Shown here: one piece after another, positions 48,604 through 58,077 of the stretch
How the letters are laid out: every line of letters begins with the position of its first letter
Numbering within the stretch: position 1 is the stretch's first letter
NCBI GenBank assembly: GCA_016712275.1
Contig: JADJRI010000014.1
Coordinates: 34,385 to 98,384, forward strand
Direction of reading: 5' to 3'
DNA: 64,000 bases
DNA from: Planctomycetota bacterium
GTDB lineage: Bacteria > Planctomycetota > Phycisphaerae > UBA1845 > UTPLA1
Notes under the pieces: model-generated
Database searches by the model: none
The model's input: only the letters and a program-made list of their open reading frames with translations
Told to the model about the DNA's origin: nothing
Made by a program: the position numbers and the translations under genes

Positions 48604-48643
48604 AAAAAAGAACGGCATACCCCGTCTCCGAGGCATGCCGTTC
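48604..48643 (-). terminator. terminator of groEL
   Basis: On the minus strand, GGAACGGCATGCC, a loop, GGTATGCCGTTC, then six T. It lies 55 bases after the groEL stop. Confidence 0.9.
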
Positions 48644-48697
48644 CAATCTATGTAAACGCGACCGCGGTAAACTCACACGGTGCGCGGTTGCCGGGTC

Positions 48698-50335
48698 TTA
48701 CATACCCATGCCGCCGTGGCCATGTCCGCCACCCTTCGACTCTTTCTTTTCCTTGATTTCGGCGACGGCTGCATCGGTCGTCAATAGCAGCGCGGCGACT
48801 GAGGCCGCGTTCTGAAGAGCAACCCGCTCGACCTTGGCCGGAACGATGACGCCCATCTTGAGCATGTCGCCGTATTCGGCCGTCAGCGCGTTGTAACCGA
48901 AGTTTGCATCCTTCGACTCGAACACCTTCTGGGCGACGATGCTGCCATCGACGCCGGCGTTCTCGGCGATGCACTTGATCGGGGCCCACAAAGCGCGGCG
49001 AACGATATCGACGCCGGTCTTCTGGTCGCCCGACAGCTTCTTCTCTTCCTTGTCGAGAACCGAGGCGAGGGCTCGCAGCGGGGCAACGCCGCCACCCGGC
49101 AGAATTCCCTCTTCGACGGCCGCACGGCAAGCATGCAGCGCGTCTTCGACGCGAGCCTTCTTTTCCTTCATTTCGACTTCGGTGGCCGCTCCGACTTTGA
49201 TCATGGCCACGCCGCCGGAGAGCTTGGCGAGGCGCTCTTCGAGCTTCTCGCGATCATAATCGCTGGTGGTCTTGCTGGCCTCGTTCTTGATCTGCTCGAT
49301 GCGACCTTTGATGTCGCCTGTGCTGCCGGCGCCTTCGATAATCGTTGTGTTTTCCTTGTCAACGACGACGCGCTTGGCCTGGCCGAGGTCCTTCAGTTCG
49401 AGGCCTTCGAGCGTGATGCCCATTTCCTCGAAGATGGCGCGGCCGCCGGTCATGACGGAGATGTCTTCGAGCATGGCCTTGCGTCGGTCACCGAAGCCGG
49501 GGGCCTTGACGGCCGCCACTTGAAGCGTGCCACGCAGCTTGTTCACGACAAGGGTCGCAAGGGCTTCGCCTTCGACATCTTCAGCGATGATGAGCAGGGG
49601 TCGGCCGCTCTTCGCGACCTTTTCCAGAATGGGAATAAGATCCTTGATCGACGAAATTTTCTTTTCATGGATCAGGATGTAGGGCTTTTCAAGCCGGCAT
49701 TCCATCTCGACGGGGTCGTTGATGAAGTGTGGCGAGAGGTAGCCCTTGTCGAACTGCATGCCTTCCACGAGATCGACGATGGTGTCAAGCGTTTGGCCTT
49801 CTTCGACCGTGATCACGCCGTCTTTGCCGACCTTTTCCATGGCTTGGGCGATCTTGTCGCCGATGTCCGACTCATGGTTGGCGGCGCAGGTGCCGACCTG
49901 TGCGATCTGCTTGGAATCCTTCACCGGCTTGGCCATGCGCTTGTATTCGGCGACGATGGCTTCCACGCCGGCATCGATGCCGCGCTTGAGGTCCATCGGA
50001 TTGGCGCCGGCGGCCACATTCTTGAGGCCTTCGTTGAAGATGGCCTCGACATAGACCGTTGCGGTGGTGGTGCCGTCACCGGCGTCGTTCGACGTCTTGG
50101 TGGCGACTTCCTTCACCATCTGGGCGCCCATGTTTTCATAGGTTTCTTCGAGTTCGATTTCCTTGGCCACGGTCACGCCATCCTTGGTGACGGTGGGTGA
50201 GCCGAAGGACTTTTCGAGGACGACGTTGCGGCCGCAGGGGCCCATGGTCACTTTCACGGCGCGAGCGAGTTGATTGACGCCGTTTCGGATACCCTCGCGG
50301 GCCTCCATGTCGAATGCGATTTTCTTAGCTGCCAT
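48698..50335 (-). CDS. groEL: 60 kDa chaperonin GroEL
   Basis: The 545-residue protein carries VTMGPCGRNVVLEKSFGSPT, the ATP-site DGVTVAKEIELEE and AGDGTTTATVYVEAIFNEGL, SGRPLLIIAEDVEGEALATL and the Gly/Met/His-rich end GGHGHGGMGM. It forms the double-ring folding chamber with GroES. GGAG precedes ATG 50335. In the operon order it follows groES and an unknown small gene; no CIRCE element is visible. Confidence 0.97.
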   Translation of the reverse strand: MAAKKIAFDMEAREGIRNGVNQLARAVKVTMGPCGRNVVLEKSFGSPTVTKDGVTVAKEIELEETYENMGAQMVKEVATKTSNDAGDGTTTATVYVEAIFNEGLKNVAAGANPMDLKRGIDAGVEAIVAEYKRMAKPVKDSKQIAQVGTCAANHESDIGDKIAQAMEKVGKDGVITVEEGQTLDTIVDLVEGMQFDKGYLSPHFINDPVEMECRLEKPYILIHEKKISSIKDLIPILEKVAKSGRPLLIIAEDVEGEALATLVVNKLRGTLQVAAVKAPGFGDRRKAMLEDISVMTGGRAIFEEMGITLEGLELKDLGQAKRVVVDKENTTIIEGAGSTGDIKGRIEQIKNEASKTTSDYDREKLEERLAKLSGGVAMIKVGAATEVEMKEKKARVEDALHACRAAVEEGILPGGGVAPLRALASVLDKEEKKLSGDQKTGVDIVRRALWAPIKCIAENAGVDGSIVAQKVFESKDANFGYNALTAEYGDMLKMGVIVPAKVERVALQNAASVAALLLTTDAAVAEIKEKKESKGGGHGHGGMGM

Positions 50336-50422
50336 AGTTGCGTTACTCCAATTTGTATCTTGTTTGCGTTTGTTCGCGTTTTATTTCAATTGTTTGCCAA
50401 ATCCAACAGGACTGTTGGGAAT

Positions 50423-50443
50423 GGTGGGCCGAGCCCACCCTAC
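50423..50443. repeat. REP-like palindrome GGTGGGC..GCCCACC
   Basis: GGTGGGC-CGA-GCCCACC followed by CTAC, between groEL and the small gene. The reverse complement differs from 60501-60521 by one central base. Confidence 0.7.
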
Positions 50444-50476
50444 ATGTTTGTGGGCCTGGCCGACCCAGCAAGCTTT

Positions 50477-50791
50477 TCAGCGATCCATATCGTCATCTTC
50501 CTCCTCGGCGCCTTCGAACGGCTCGTCCGTCCAGACCTTGCCTTTCGGCTTGACCTGAAGCTCGACCGTTTCAACGGCCTCGGCATCGAGGAAGATCACA
50601 TCATCTACCATCTCGCTGTCCACATAATCCGACACACGAATCTCGATTCGAAAACCGCCGTCGAGTTTCGAGTAGGCCAAGGGGTGCAGGTGCATCGCAT
50701 CCTCGTTGCCGGGAAACGTGAGAACAAGCCGCCCCTGGGGGCCACATTTGATCGCTTCTTCCAATGCTGCTGCGAAGAGGGATGCTCGCAT
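50477..50791 (-). CDS. conserved-looking small acidic protein between groES and groEL
   Basis: A 104-residue protein (MRASLFAAALEEAIKCGPQG, then LVLTFPGNEDAMHLHPLAYS and IRVSDYVDSEMVDDVIFLDA) with a strongly acidic C-terminus (EEEDDDMDR). ATG 50791 has an AAGG sequence upstream; the frame is open to 50854. I recognise no family. Its place between the chaperonin subunits suggests co-expression with them. Confidence 0.65.
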   Translation of the reverse strand: MRASLFAAALEEAIKCGPQGRLVLTFPGNEDAMHLHPLAYSKLDGGFRIEIRVSDYVDSEMVDDVIFLDAEAVETVELQVKPKGKVWTDEPFEGAEEEDDDMDR

Positions 50792-50876
50792 GAATCGCCT
50801 TTCTGTTTTCAGAGGCGTGAACCGACGATTCACGCGCTGTCTTCTGCTTCGCAACCGCCCTGCGAAAACGAATCGA

Positions 50877-51177
50877 TCAGTTCAACACGGCGAGAATGTC
50901 CTCTTCGCCCATGATGATGAACTCATCGCCGTTGATCTTCACTTCAGTGCCGGCATAGCTGGTGAAGAGCACTTCGTCGCCCGTCTTCACCTGCAGCTTG
51001 GCCCGCTCGCCGGTATTCAACAGCTTACCATCGCCGATGGCCTGCACGCGGCCGCGGCTGGCTTTTCCTTCGCGGAATCCGGCAGAACAATGCCGCCGGA
51101 TGTGACGGCTTCCGCCTCGATCCGCTTGACCAACACCTTGTCGCCGAGGGGCGAACGCTGATTTTCGTAACTGCCAT
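50877..51177 (-). CDS. groES: 10 kDa co-chaperonin GroES, two frameshifts
   Basis: Repaired, the protein reads MAVTKISVRPLGDKVLVKRI, then GGIVLPDSAKEKP, GRVQAIGDGKLLNTG, VKTGDEVLFTSYAGTEVKIN and EFIIMGEEDILAVLN, a full GroES of about 100 residues including the mobile-loop GGIVLP. One C is missing in the run at 51148-51151, and one base near 51060. AAGGAG sits 8 bases above ATG 51177. It caps GroEL, whose gene follows in the same operon. The shifts look like sequencing errors because the protein is otherwise intact. Confidence 0.92.
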
Positions 51178-51259
51178 TTTCAAACTCCTTTGTTCTAAAC
51201 GCTTAAAGAAAGTCTAGGGAATACGGACCAGACCATTGATCCGTTCATTCCTTGTTTTC

Positions 51260-51673
51260 CTAGTTCATTTTTTCAGGGTCGGGCCAATCCAGCCCATAGA
51301 GTTGCCTCACAAGTCGAAATACGACGGGCGTGAGGTAGTCGCGCTCTTCAGCGACTTTCACGACACTGAATACCTTCAGTTCGAGGGCGTCTTCCATCAA
51401 TCGTCGATCCGGCTCGGGAGTGACCAAAAGCGCGGGGAGATTCAAGCCGGACCGGCGCATTCGGCGTAACGCGTCCAGACCGCCGGCACGGGGCAGGTCT
51501 TCATCGACGACCGCGAGGTGCATTTCGAGGCGACCTGCCAAACCAATCGTTGCATCGCCGTCCTCGGAATGGAAAAAGCCGACTTGGAGCGGGGCCAGCC
51601 GCCGCTCAAGGAGCTTTGGCCAAGAACCGCCACCGGCGTGTGCGATGATTAGATTGAACGGGCTTTGAAGCAA
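51260..51673 (-). CDS. receiver-domain-like protein
   Basis: A 137-residue protein with a CheY-like order: HLAVVDEDLPRAGGLDALRR where the phospho-Asp is expected, LNLPALLVTPEPDRRLMEDA (the Thr/Ser position as Thr) and ALELKVFSVVKVAEE with the conserved Lys. The N-terminal part is short for an acidic pocket, so phosphorylation is uncertain. No output domain is attached. Confidence 0.65.
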   Translation of the reverse strand: MLQSPFNLIIAHAGGGSWPKLLERRLAPLQVGFFHSEDGDATIGLAGRLEMHLAVVDEDLPRAGGLDALRRMRRSGLNLPALLVTPEPDRRLMEDALELKVFSVVKVAEERDYLTPVVFRLVRQLYGLDWPDPEKMN

Positions 51674-52427
51674 TCGTACCTCTTAGGATTTCACAGGCGC
51701 ATGGCGCGCGTGAAACTGGTCCCAAGCTCAATAAAGCAACTGGTATGCCAGCCGTTGATTCATTACAGGCAAATTCTTGTTTTCGCCATAAGATATGGTG
51801 CGCAATATGTTTATATGACATCAAGGATTTCTGCTCCTTGGTTAGAACGGTATTCCCAAGTTGATTTTGGCAGGAATTCGTTGCAGAGGGGCCAAACAAA
51901 CTGTCATTCTGGCATAGGCGTTTTCGTAGCGAATTGGACCACCTCGATGGATCTATTTTGGATTCCCGCCGGACGCCGCAGCCGGGTAGCCGAACTCTGC
52001 GTAATGCCTGGAAGGTATTCAATTCAGGTTTTGACTTGGTTCCTGAAGGCGCCGGGCACTTAATGCTGGTCATCACTAATCCAAGACCTTGAGATTCTGA
52101 TTCGTCTTGCAAGGAATCGCACTCAAATCACAGTTTGTTGTTGATTCTCATCGCGTGATTCGTATGACACGAGTACTTCGGTTCGTCGGGTAAATACCCA
52201 GGCGCCCTTTGTTTCGCGTTTTGTTCAATGGACCTGTCGGCTCTGCTGGTGATGCAAAATACAAGTCCTTTGAGTCATCAGAAACGGTACATGCCTTGCC
52301 GATAAACGTGCCGCTTGATTTCAACATTTCGCGTTGCATGCGTTGAGATGCTATGATTGGAAGAATCAGGAACGCGACACAGCCAGGCGATGGCGCAATT
52401 GAAGAATCGCTAATGGGGGTGAAAACC
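51674..52427. other. 754-base region without a supported gene
   Basis: AT-richer than its surroundings. Open frames here lack family features and ribosome binding sites. Nothing else is seen. Confidence 0.5.
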
Positions 52428-53597
52428 ATGAATTTCAAGGCAGCCATCAGCACAAATACAAAGGCCGAGAATGCCGTGGCCGAACTGTGCGATTCCGTTT
52501 CCGGCGTCAAGCCCGATCTGGCCATGCTCTTTGTTTCGCCGCACTTTGAGGACGAGTGCGATGAGATTCTCGCGGGCATTCTTGAAAAAACAAACGCCCA
52601 CAACCTCATCGGCTGCACCGGTGACGGCATCATTGGTCCCACGCGCGAGGTCGAACATGCACCGGCCGTCGCGCTCTGGACGGCCGAGCTGCCGGGTGTG
52701 CGCGTCATGCCATTCGTGCTCGATATCGAGGATGTCAAGCAATTTGAAACCGATGAGGACTGGACCGACCGCGTGTGTGCGACGCCGGAACAGAAGCCCA
52801 GTTTTGTCGTTCTACCGGAGCCTTTTACATTCGGCCCGGCGGTTGAATACTCGCTACAGACGATTGACCGAATTTTTTCCGGGGGGCGTGTCGTTGGCGG
52901 GCTGGCCAGCGCCGGCCAAAAACCTGGGGAGAACCGGATGTTTTTGAACGACCAGGTCATGCGTCAGGGCATGGTCGGCGTTTCGCTTTCAGGCGATGTC
53001 GCGATCGAGTCGGTGGTGTCACAAGGCTGTCGTCCCATCGGCGAACCGCTTGTGGTTACGAAGTCGGATCAAAATGTGATTCAGGAGCTGCGCGGCCGTC
53101 CGGCGATGGAAGTGCTGCAGAGCATTTTTCGCAATGCCGACGCCTACGATCAGGCATTGATGCAGGCCGGCGGCATTCACGTCGGCAGCGCGATTGCCGA
53201 AAGTGAATCGCAAATACCGCAGAATGAATTTCTCATCCGAAATCTGATGGGTGTGGTCGAGAACACGGGCATCGCCGTGGCCGCCCTGGTCAAAACCGGC
53301 CAGACGATTCAGTTTCATGTGCGCGATTCAAAAAGTGCCGATCAGGAAATGAAATCACTGGTCAAGAACCGCGTTAACGACATGAAATCTCCTCCCTCGG
53401 GCGGCCTGCTGTTTACCTGCAATGGCCGCGGTAGCCACATGTTTGGCGCGCCCAACCACGACATCGGCATCGTCAACGAAGCCGCGGAGAATTGCGAGGT
53501 CGCCGGGTTTTTCGCGGCCGGCGAAATCGGTCCGGTGGGCAATCGCACGTTTATTCACGGGTTTACCAGCAGCCTGATTCTCTTCCGAAAGCCGTGA
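52428..53597 (+). CDS. FIST domain sensory protein
   Basis: The 389-residue protein combines FIST-N (PDLAMLFVSPHFEDECDEIL, LIGCTGDGIIGPTREVEHAP, VVGGLASAGQKPGENRMFLN) and FIST-C (GALLFTCNGRG-like GGLLFTCNGRGSHMFGAPNH, then VAGFFAAGEIGPVGNRTFIH). FIST domains are predicted to bind small ligands such as amino acids and often feed signalling systems. ATG 52428 follows a GGGGGTG site; ATG 52413 is in frame. Confidence 0.92.
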   Translation: MNFKAAISTNTKAENAVAELCDSVSGVKPDLAMLFVSPHFEDECDEILAGILEKTNAHNLIGCTGDGIIGPTREVEHAPAVALWTAELPGVRVMPFVLDIEDVKQFETDEDWTDRVCATPEQKPSFVVLPEPFTFGPAVEYSLQTIDRIFSGGRVVGGLASAGQKPGENRMFLNDQVMRQGMVGVSLSGDVAIESVVSQGCRPIGEPLVVTKSDQNVIQELRGRPAMEVLQSIFRNADAYDQALMQAGGIHVGSAIAESESQIPQNEFLIRNLMGVVENTGIAVAALVKTGQTIQFHVRDSKSADQEMKSLVKNRVNDMKSPPSGGLLFTCNGRGSHMFGAPNHDIGIVNEAAENCEVAGFFAAGEIGPVGNRTFIHGFTSSLILFRKP

Positions 53598-53609
53598 TGA
53601 CTGGCGGTA

Positions 53610-54341
53610 TCAGCGCGTGTTCCGGCAAACGTAGACTTTTTGACCGGTGTACGGCGCGCTGAGTTCTCTTGTCTTGACCAGCCAATCCCGCGTTTTCAAT
53701 TCAACCTCAAAATGCCGGGGATTTGCATAAACAAGTGTGATCTCTCGCGGTGACGCGTCCAGCGATTGACGAATGTTGTCCAGCACCTTCGACAGAATTT
53801 CTCCCACAAACGAGTTGTAAATGAAAATGACGGTCACGTCATCCGGAAGTGCATAGGTATTGGCATCGGCAGCCAGCAATTCGATGTTTCTGCATTTGAG
53901 CTTCCGCCATGCCCGTCGGACATTTTCACGCGCAACCACATCCAATTGCGGCGCAATCTCCACGCCGATGACTCTCTTAAATGGATAGGTCGCGGCAACG
54001 ACAACGACGCGCCCCATGCCGCTCCCGAAATCGATGAAGACATCCCTGCCGGGGTTGATTCGCAGGCTGTTCATCACGCGCTTCAGGGTCCGGTGCTCGG
54101 CCGGGGCATAAGGCTTGCATTGTTTGTTGTGAATACCCAATTCGGGCAACTGCACATAATCGGCCGATCGAATGCCGAGCCGACGTTCATACCATTCCTC
54201 GGCGAGTCGATGAACGGCATGCTTCATCGTTCGCTGCATTCCGAATTCTCGTTGAAAGGCCAGCACTTTTTTGGAAAGGGCGATCACGTCTGGGCTCCGG
54301 GGCTTATCAAGTCGAATCTGTCGGGAACTTGTTCGAATCAT
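53610..54341 (-). CDS. class I SAM-dependent methyltransferase
   Basis: DVFIDFGSGMGRVVVVAATY is motif I, and RVIGVEIAPQLDVVARENVR supplies the acidic residue of motif II. LLAADANTYALPDDVTVIFI and VYANPRHFEVELKTRDWLVK complete the fold. Upstream, FGMQRTMKHAVHRLAEEWYE forms a helical N-terminal region. The substrate is unknown; a protein or lipid methyltransferase cannot be separated. It converges with the FIST gene and is divergent from the alcohol dehydrogenase. Confidence 0.85.
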   Translation of the reverse strand: MIRTSSRQIRLDKPRSPDVIALSKKVLAFQREFGMQRTMKHAVHRLAEEWYERRLGIRSADYVQLPELGIHNKQCKPYAPAEHRTLKRVMNSLRINPGRDVFIDFGSGMGRVVVVAATYPFKRVIGVEIAPQLDVVARENVRRAWRKLKCRNIELLAADANTYALPDDVTVIFIYNSFVGEILSKVLDNIRQSLDASPREITLVYANPRHFEVELKTRDWLVKTRELSAPYTGQKVYVCRNTR

Positions 54342-54490
54342 CCATCAAGAAAAAAGCCGCGGCTCATTTCCGATCGCCGCATGGCACTATGTAGGTTCAA
54401 CGGATATATGGGTGCCCGTCCTGAAGTGCAGTTCTTGCCTTTGTCAGCTCGCGAGCCTCGCAACTTTCTTCGCGATATACTGGCCAGACC

Positions 54491-55738
54491 ATGAAGGCGC
54501 TTGTTTACGACATTTCGCCGCCCCGTTGGATCGCCTGCAAGCTGTTGGGTTTGGCATGGCGGGACGTATTTGTGTCTCCCCTTGGCGGTCTTCGACTTGT
54601 GGAACAATCTGTGCCGAAGATTCCGGGCGCCGGTTGGGTTCGGGTCAGGACTCGCTTGGGCGGAATCTGCGGCACAGATCTGGCCGTTGTCGCCCAGCGA
54701 AACCATCCCAACACGATTCTCCAGCAATATGCCGCTTTTCCGGCCGTCATGGGCCACGAAAACGTGGGTGAAATCGTCGAACTTGGACGGGACGTTGATA
54801 AAGAATGGACTGTAGGCCGGCGCGTCTGCGTCGATCCGGCCATTGGATGCCCGGGTCGTGCAATCACTCCGCCATGCAGGTCCTGCGCCGTCGGAGTGCC
54901 AGCGCTTTGCGAATCGCCCGGGCATGACGGCTTTCCGCCGCGGGCATTGCTGGGGCTTAATCCACGAACCGGCGGAAGCTGGTCCGAGTCCTTTGTGGCA
55001 CATCAATCCCAGTTACATGGCGTGCCGGACGCGATACCCGATCCGATCGCCGTTCTCGTCGACCCGATCGCGTCGGCTGCCCATGCCGTTTTGCGCCGAC
55101 GTCCTCTTTCGGGTGAGTCCATCCTAGTTCATGGTTCCGGCATCGTTGCATTGGGGGTCATTGCGACACTCCGGACGCTTGGACACGACAATCGCATTAC
55201 CGCCGTGGTTCGCCATTCCTTTCAGGAAGCCCTGGCACGAAAGTACGGGGCGAATCACGTTATCGTGCTTCGGCGCGACGCCAGGCGAATTGACCGGTAC
55301 CGGGCCGTCGCTTCCGATACGGGCGGCACGCGGCTCGACGGCAGAATGGGAAACCAAACCCTGATTGGTGGCTATGCCCTCACCTATGAATCTTCCGGCA
55401 ATGCAGCGGGCCTGGTCGATGCGCTGATGTGGACACGCGGCCGTGGAACGCTCGTCGCGGTCGCCACGACCGGCATTGCCATGCACGACTCCACACCGCT
55501 CTGGTTCGACGAATTGAACGTGGTCGGGGCGAATGGACGGCAAATCGAGCATGTCGAAGGGCGCGACATTCACACCTACGATCTTGTATTCGATTGGATT
55601 CGCAGCGGAAAACTTGACCTAAGCGAACTTCCCGTCGCGATCTATCCGTTGAAGAACTACAAGGCCGCATTTCACTCCCTGCTCAATCGCGGTCGCAAGC
55701 CGATTGTGAAAGTCGTGCTCGATCCGAGCGCACCTTGA
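54491..55738 (+). CDS. zinc-dependent MDR alcohol dehydrogenase
   Basis: RLGGICGTDLAVVAQRNHPN supplies the catalytic zinc Cys, and AVMGHENVGEIVELG the His-Glu pair. A second Cys cluster, GCPGRAITPPCRSC, corresponds to the structural-zinc lobe. ESILVHGSGIVALGVIATLR is the NAD(P)-binding fingerprint. It fits the threonine/sorbitol-dehydrogenase branch of MDR enzymes. The substrate is not evident. Start ATG 54491 agrees with MKALVYDI, a common MDR start. Confidence 0.85.
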   Translation: MKALVYDISPPRWIACKLLGLAWRDVFVSPLGGLRLVEQSVPKIPGAGWVRVRTRLGGICGTDLAVVAQRNHPNTILQQYAAFPAVMGHENVGEIVELGRDVDKEWTVGRRVCVDPAIGCPGRAITPPCRSCAVGVPALCESPGHDGFPPRALLGLNPRTGGSWSESFVAHQSQLHGVPDAIPDPIAVLVDPIASAAHAVLRRRPLSGESILVHGSGIVALGVIATLRTLGHDNRITAVVRHSFQEALARKYGANHVIVLRRDARRIDRYRAVASDTGGTRLDGRMGNQTLIGGYALTYESSGNAAGLVDALMWTRGRGTLVAVATTGIAMHDSTPLWFDELNVVGANGRQIEHVEGRDIHTYDLVFDWIRSGKLDLSELPVAIYPLKNYKAAFHSLLNRGRKPIVKVVLDPSAP

Positions 55739-55851
55739 TTCCGCTGGCAAAAGCGAGCACATGTAAGCGCACCGCGTATGACATTTGTCCGTTCCATTGT
55801 TAATGCTCTATCGCTCTTGGAAATTATCTATTCGATGCGGATTGGTATGTG

Positions 55852-55888
55852 AAAAAGCGAAGCCACTGAATCGGAATTCAATGGCTTC
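55852..55888 (-). terminator. terminator of the bactofilin gene
   Basis: On the minus strand, GAAGCCATTGAAT, loop TCCG, ATTCAGTGGCTTC, then CGCTTTTT. The 13-base stem has one G-U pair. Confidence 0.85.
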
Positions 55889-55952
55889 GAGAATGTCAAC
55901 TTTTCTTGATGCGGGACTGGCATTTCAGTGCGAGTTGCCCATCGACGCGCGC

Positions 55953-56426
55953 TTAGGATGCAGCGCCGACCTGGGCGCCTGCAGGCAGGGGTCGAGCGCC
56001 CTGCATGGGCGGCTGACCCGATTTTGACTGATCCGTCGGCAATGACCTTGCGGACTGCTGAACCGGCGATGGCCGGCTGGCATTTCCGCCGCCCGTTGAA
56101 TTCCCGACGATGACATTTCCGATGAAAATTGCGCCATCGGCAATTTCCAGCCGGTTTGTCCGCATATCGCCTTCCATTCGGGCCGTCGACATGAGCTGCA
56201 ATTTTTCGGACACCGTGAGGTTGCCCTTGCATTCGCCTTCGATCGTGACATTGGCGGCTTCGACGTTGGCCGTCACCTGCGCGCCTTCCGCGATGTGAAG
56301 CGAACCTTTCGACTTGATTTGCCCGTCGAAGGCGCCTTCGACGCGGACGCCTTTTTCGAAAGACATCTCGCCCTTGAATTTTGCGTCCGCTCCAATCACC
56401 GTTGGAAATTCGCCGTGGTCGGCCAT
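55953..56426 (-). CDS. bactofilin
   Basis: The 157-residue protein has the short beta-helix repeats of bactofilins: IGADAKFKGEMSFEKGVRVE, GAFDGQIKSKGSLHIAEGAQ, ANVEAANVTIEGECKGNLTV and MEGDMRTNRLEIADGAIFIG. A disordered Pro/Gln/Ser tail of about 45 residues follows. Bactofilins polymerise without nucleotides into filaments that shape cells or scaffold cell-wall enzymes. It is a single gene with its own terminator. Confidence 0.93.
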   Translation of the reverse strand: MADHGEFPTVIGADAKFKGEMSFEKGVRVEGAFDGQIKSKGSLHIAEGAQVTANVEAANVTIEGECKGNLTVSEKLQLMSTARMEGDMRTNRLEIADGAIFIGNVIVGNSTGGGNASRPSPVQQSARSLPTDQSKSGQPPMQGARPLPAGAQVGAAS

Positions 56427-56780
56427 TGCTAAAAATCCTCCCGCCGGCCGCGCAGGCCGGGCGTCTGACTTATCTCAGGATCCATCCGTTGAGCCCCTCC
56501 GTGGAGAAGCGACGAGTATAGCGATTTCGAACCCGAATACAATCGTGCGCAGCGGCCTGAAAACCAAATCGTGGTTGCTTCATTCTTCCAGCAATTATCA
56601 AAACGCAGTCTCCAAAAAACGTGCTGTGAATTTCCATTGCGGCGTGCACTTCATGCCTATTACGACAGAAGTTACATTCGAGTTCTGTAGGAATTCACAA
56701 GTTTGAGGACTTGCTTTTGCGTTTCCGAGCTTACCGAAATTCGGATTTCGCCAAATTCGTCGATGGAAAATGTCCAGATT
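56427..56780. other. intergenic region above bactofilin
   Basis: 354 bases between the bactofilin start and the end of the esterase gene. No gene or clear promoter is visible. Confidence 0.55.
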
Positions 56781-57677
56781 CTAATGCAGCGTTCGCCCCA
56801 GAAAATTCGCGATCAGAGGAAGTGTCGCAATACAGTTGCGCCCACGCGGCTGCCCAATCCATGCATGGTTCGCACCGGAAACGCAGCCCAATTCGAAACG
56901 AGCACCGCGCTCGGTGCAAACACTGGCCAGCGCTTCGGCTTGCGAATAGGGCACAACCCAGTCCATATCGCCATGCAGGATCAGAATGGGCGGAGAATCC
57001 GCTCTCACGTGGTTGATGGGCGATGCCGCCTTGTAGAGTTCTGGTACGGTAGCCGGATCGCCTCCGACAAAATTCCCGATCAGGCTTTTGCCGGCAAGGC
57101 TCGGTTTTGTGTACATGGGCTCAAGGAGGGTTGGGCCATAGATATCGATGATGCAGGAGACTCTGGATGAGACGCCCGTGTAAGGCTCCGATCCGATTAG
57201 GGTCGGATCGTTGCTAAGCCCAACCAGAAGCGCAATGTGCCCACCGGCCGATTCGCCGCCGATGGCGATTCGCTCCGGGTCGATGTTGTATTCCGACGCA
57301 TTTTTTCGCAGAAAGCGGATGGCCGCCGCAGCATCCAGCACCGGGGCGGGGAATTTGCCTTGTTTCACCAATCGATATTGTGCGGTTGCGGAAACATAAC
57401 CCAGCGAAGCCGTGAATTCAGAAATGGGCTTCATCAGCTCCTTTTTTCCGAAGGCCCAGCCGCCCCCGTGCAGCCAAAGTATCGCGGGGGCAGGGGCCTT
57501 CAGTCCTTTCGGCACGGCAATTTGCATGTTCAGATCAATGCCGTCAGCCGGCCTGGAATAAACAATATCTTCTGTCCATTGGAATTCGTGGGTTCCAATC
57601 GAAGTTCGCGCACAGCCAGCGCCAAGGGCCGCGACGGCGAATATGGGCAAGGCGACATTGAGCTTAATCATTTTCAT
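56781..57677 (-). CDS. lipoprotein alpha/beta-hydrolase esterase
   Basis: A lipoprotein signal (LPIFAVAALGAGC) precedes the hydrolase. The oxyanion motif is ILWLHGGGWAFGKKEL, the nucleophile ERIAIGGESAGGHIALLVGL, the Asp in ILILHGDMDWVVP and the His in GANHAWIG. This is the HSL/BD-FAE-type esterase pattern; members deacetylate xylans or hydrolyse short acyl esters. Its outer-membrane or periplasmic location follows from the lipobox. It is last in an HTH-lipoprotein-STAS-esterase run. Confidence 0.88.
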   Translation of the reverse strand: MKMIKLNVALPIFAVAALGAGCARTSIGTHEFQWTEDIVYSRPADGIDLNMQIAVPKGLKAPAPAILWLHGGGWAFGKKELMKPISEFTASLGYVSATAQYRLVKQGKFPAPVLDAAAAIRFLRKNASEYNIDPERIAIGGESAGGHIALLVGLSNDPTLIGSEPYTGVSSRVSCIIDIYGPTLLEPMYTKPSLAGKSLIGNFVGGDPATVPELYKAASPINHVRADSPPILILHGDMDWVVPYSQAEALASVCTERGARFELGCVSGANHAWIGQPRGRNCIATLPLIANFLGRTLH

Positions 57678-57718
57678 GTGGCAGTTTTGGGCGAAACAAG
57701 ATAAAGGTGAGAGGCAAA

Positions 57719-58051
57719 CTAAGCCGACACGGATTGGATCGCGTCTGACAGGTTGGCGTGAAGATCAAAAAAACGGTTTAGTTTTGTGGTTTGAAGCACA
57801 CCCATGACGAATGGAGAGGGCGCAGCCAGGGCCAGCTTGGAACCCTGCGTATTGGATCGCGCCGTCAGTTGAACCAGAACGCTCAAGCCCGCCGAGGTGA
57901 TCATCTTTATTTTGGACAGGTCCAGAATGATGCGAGGATTCGAATCGTCCAGCATTCGACCCACGTCATCGGCCAGCGTGGTTTGATCGTCCAGTGTGCC
58001 GGACAAATCGACAATTGTGCAGCCGGCTTCTTTTCGTGTTGTAATTTCCAA
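57719..58051 (-). CDS. STAS domain anti-anti-sigma-factor-like protein
   Basis: The 110-residue protein carries CTIVDLSGTLDDQTTLADDV and LDLSKIKMITSAGLSVLVQL, where Ser in TSAGL is the phosphorylated position of SpoIIAA-type proteins. It likely takes part in a partner-switching system that controls an anti-sigma factor. No cognate kinase (RsbW-like) is present nearby. It lies 26 bases after the small lipoprotein. Confidence 0.9.
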   Translation of the reverse strand: MEITTRKEAGCTIVDLSGTLDDQTTLADDVGRMLDDSNPRIILDLSKIKMITSAGLSVLVQLTARSNTQGSKLALAAPSPFVMGVLQTTKLNRFFDLHANLSDAIQSVSA

Positions 58052-58077
58052 GCGATTTCCCTCAGGGCCTCGTGGCC

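Noticed and set aside
49133..50200. 355-codon open frame antisense to groEL
   Set aside because: The groEL protein is full length and certain. The antisense frame is a codon-bias artefact.
52148..52960. 270-codon open frame antisense to the FIST gene start
   Set aside because: Ser/Thr-rich composition typical of antisense translation, and the FIST domain covers the same bases.
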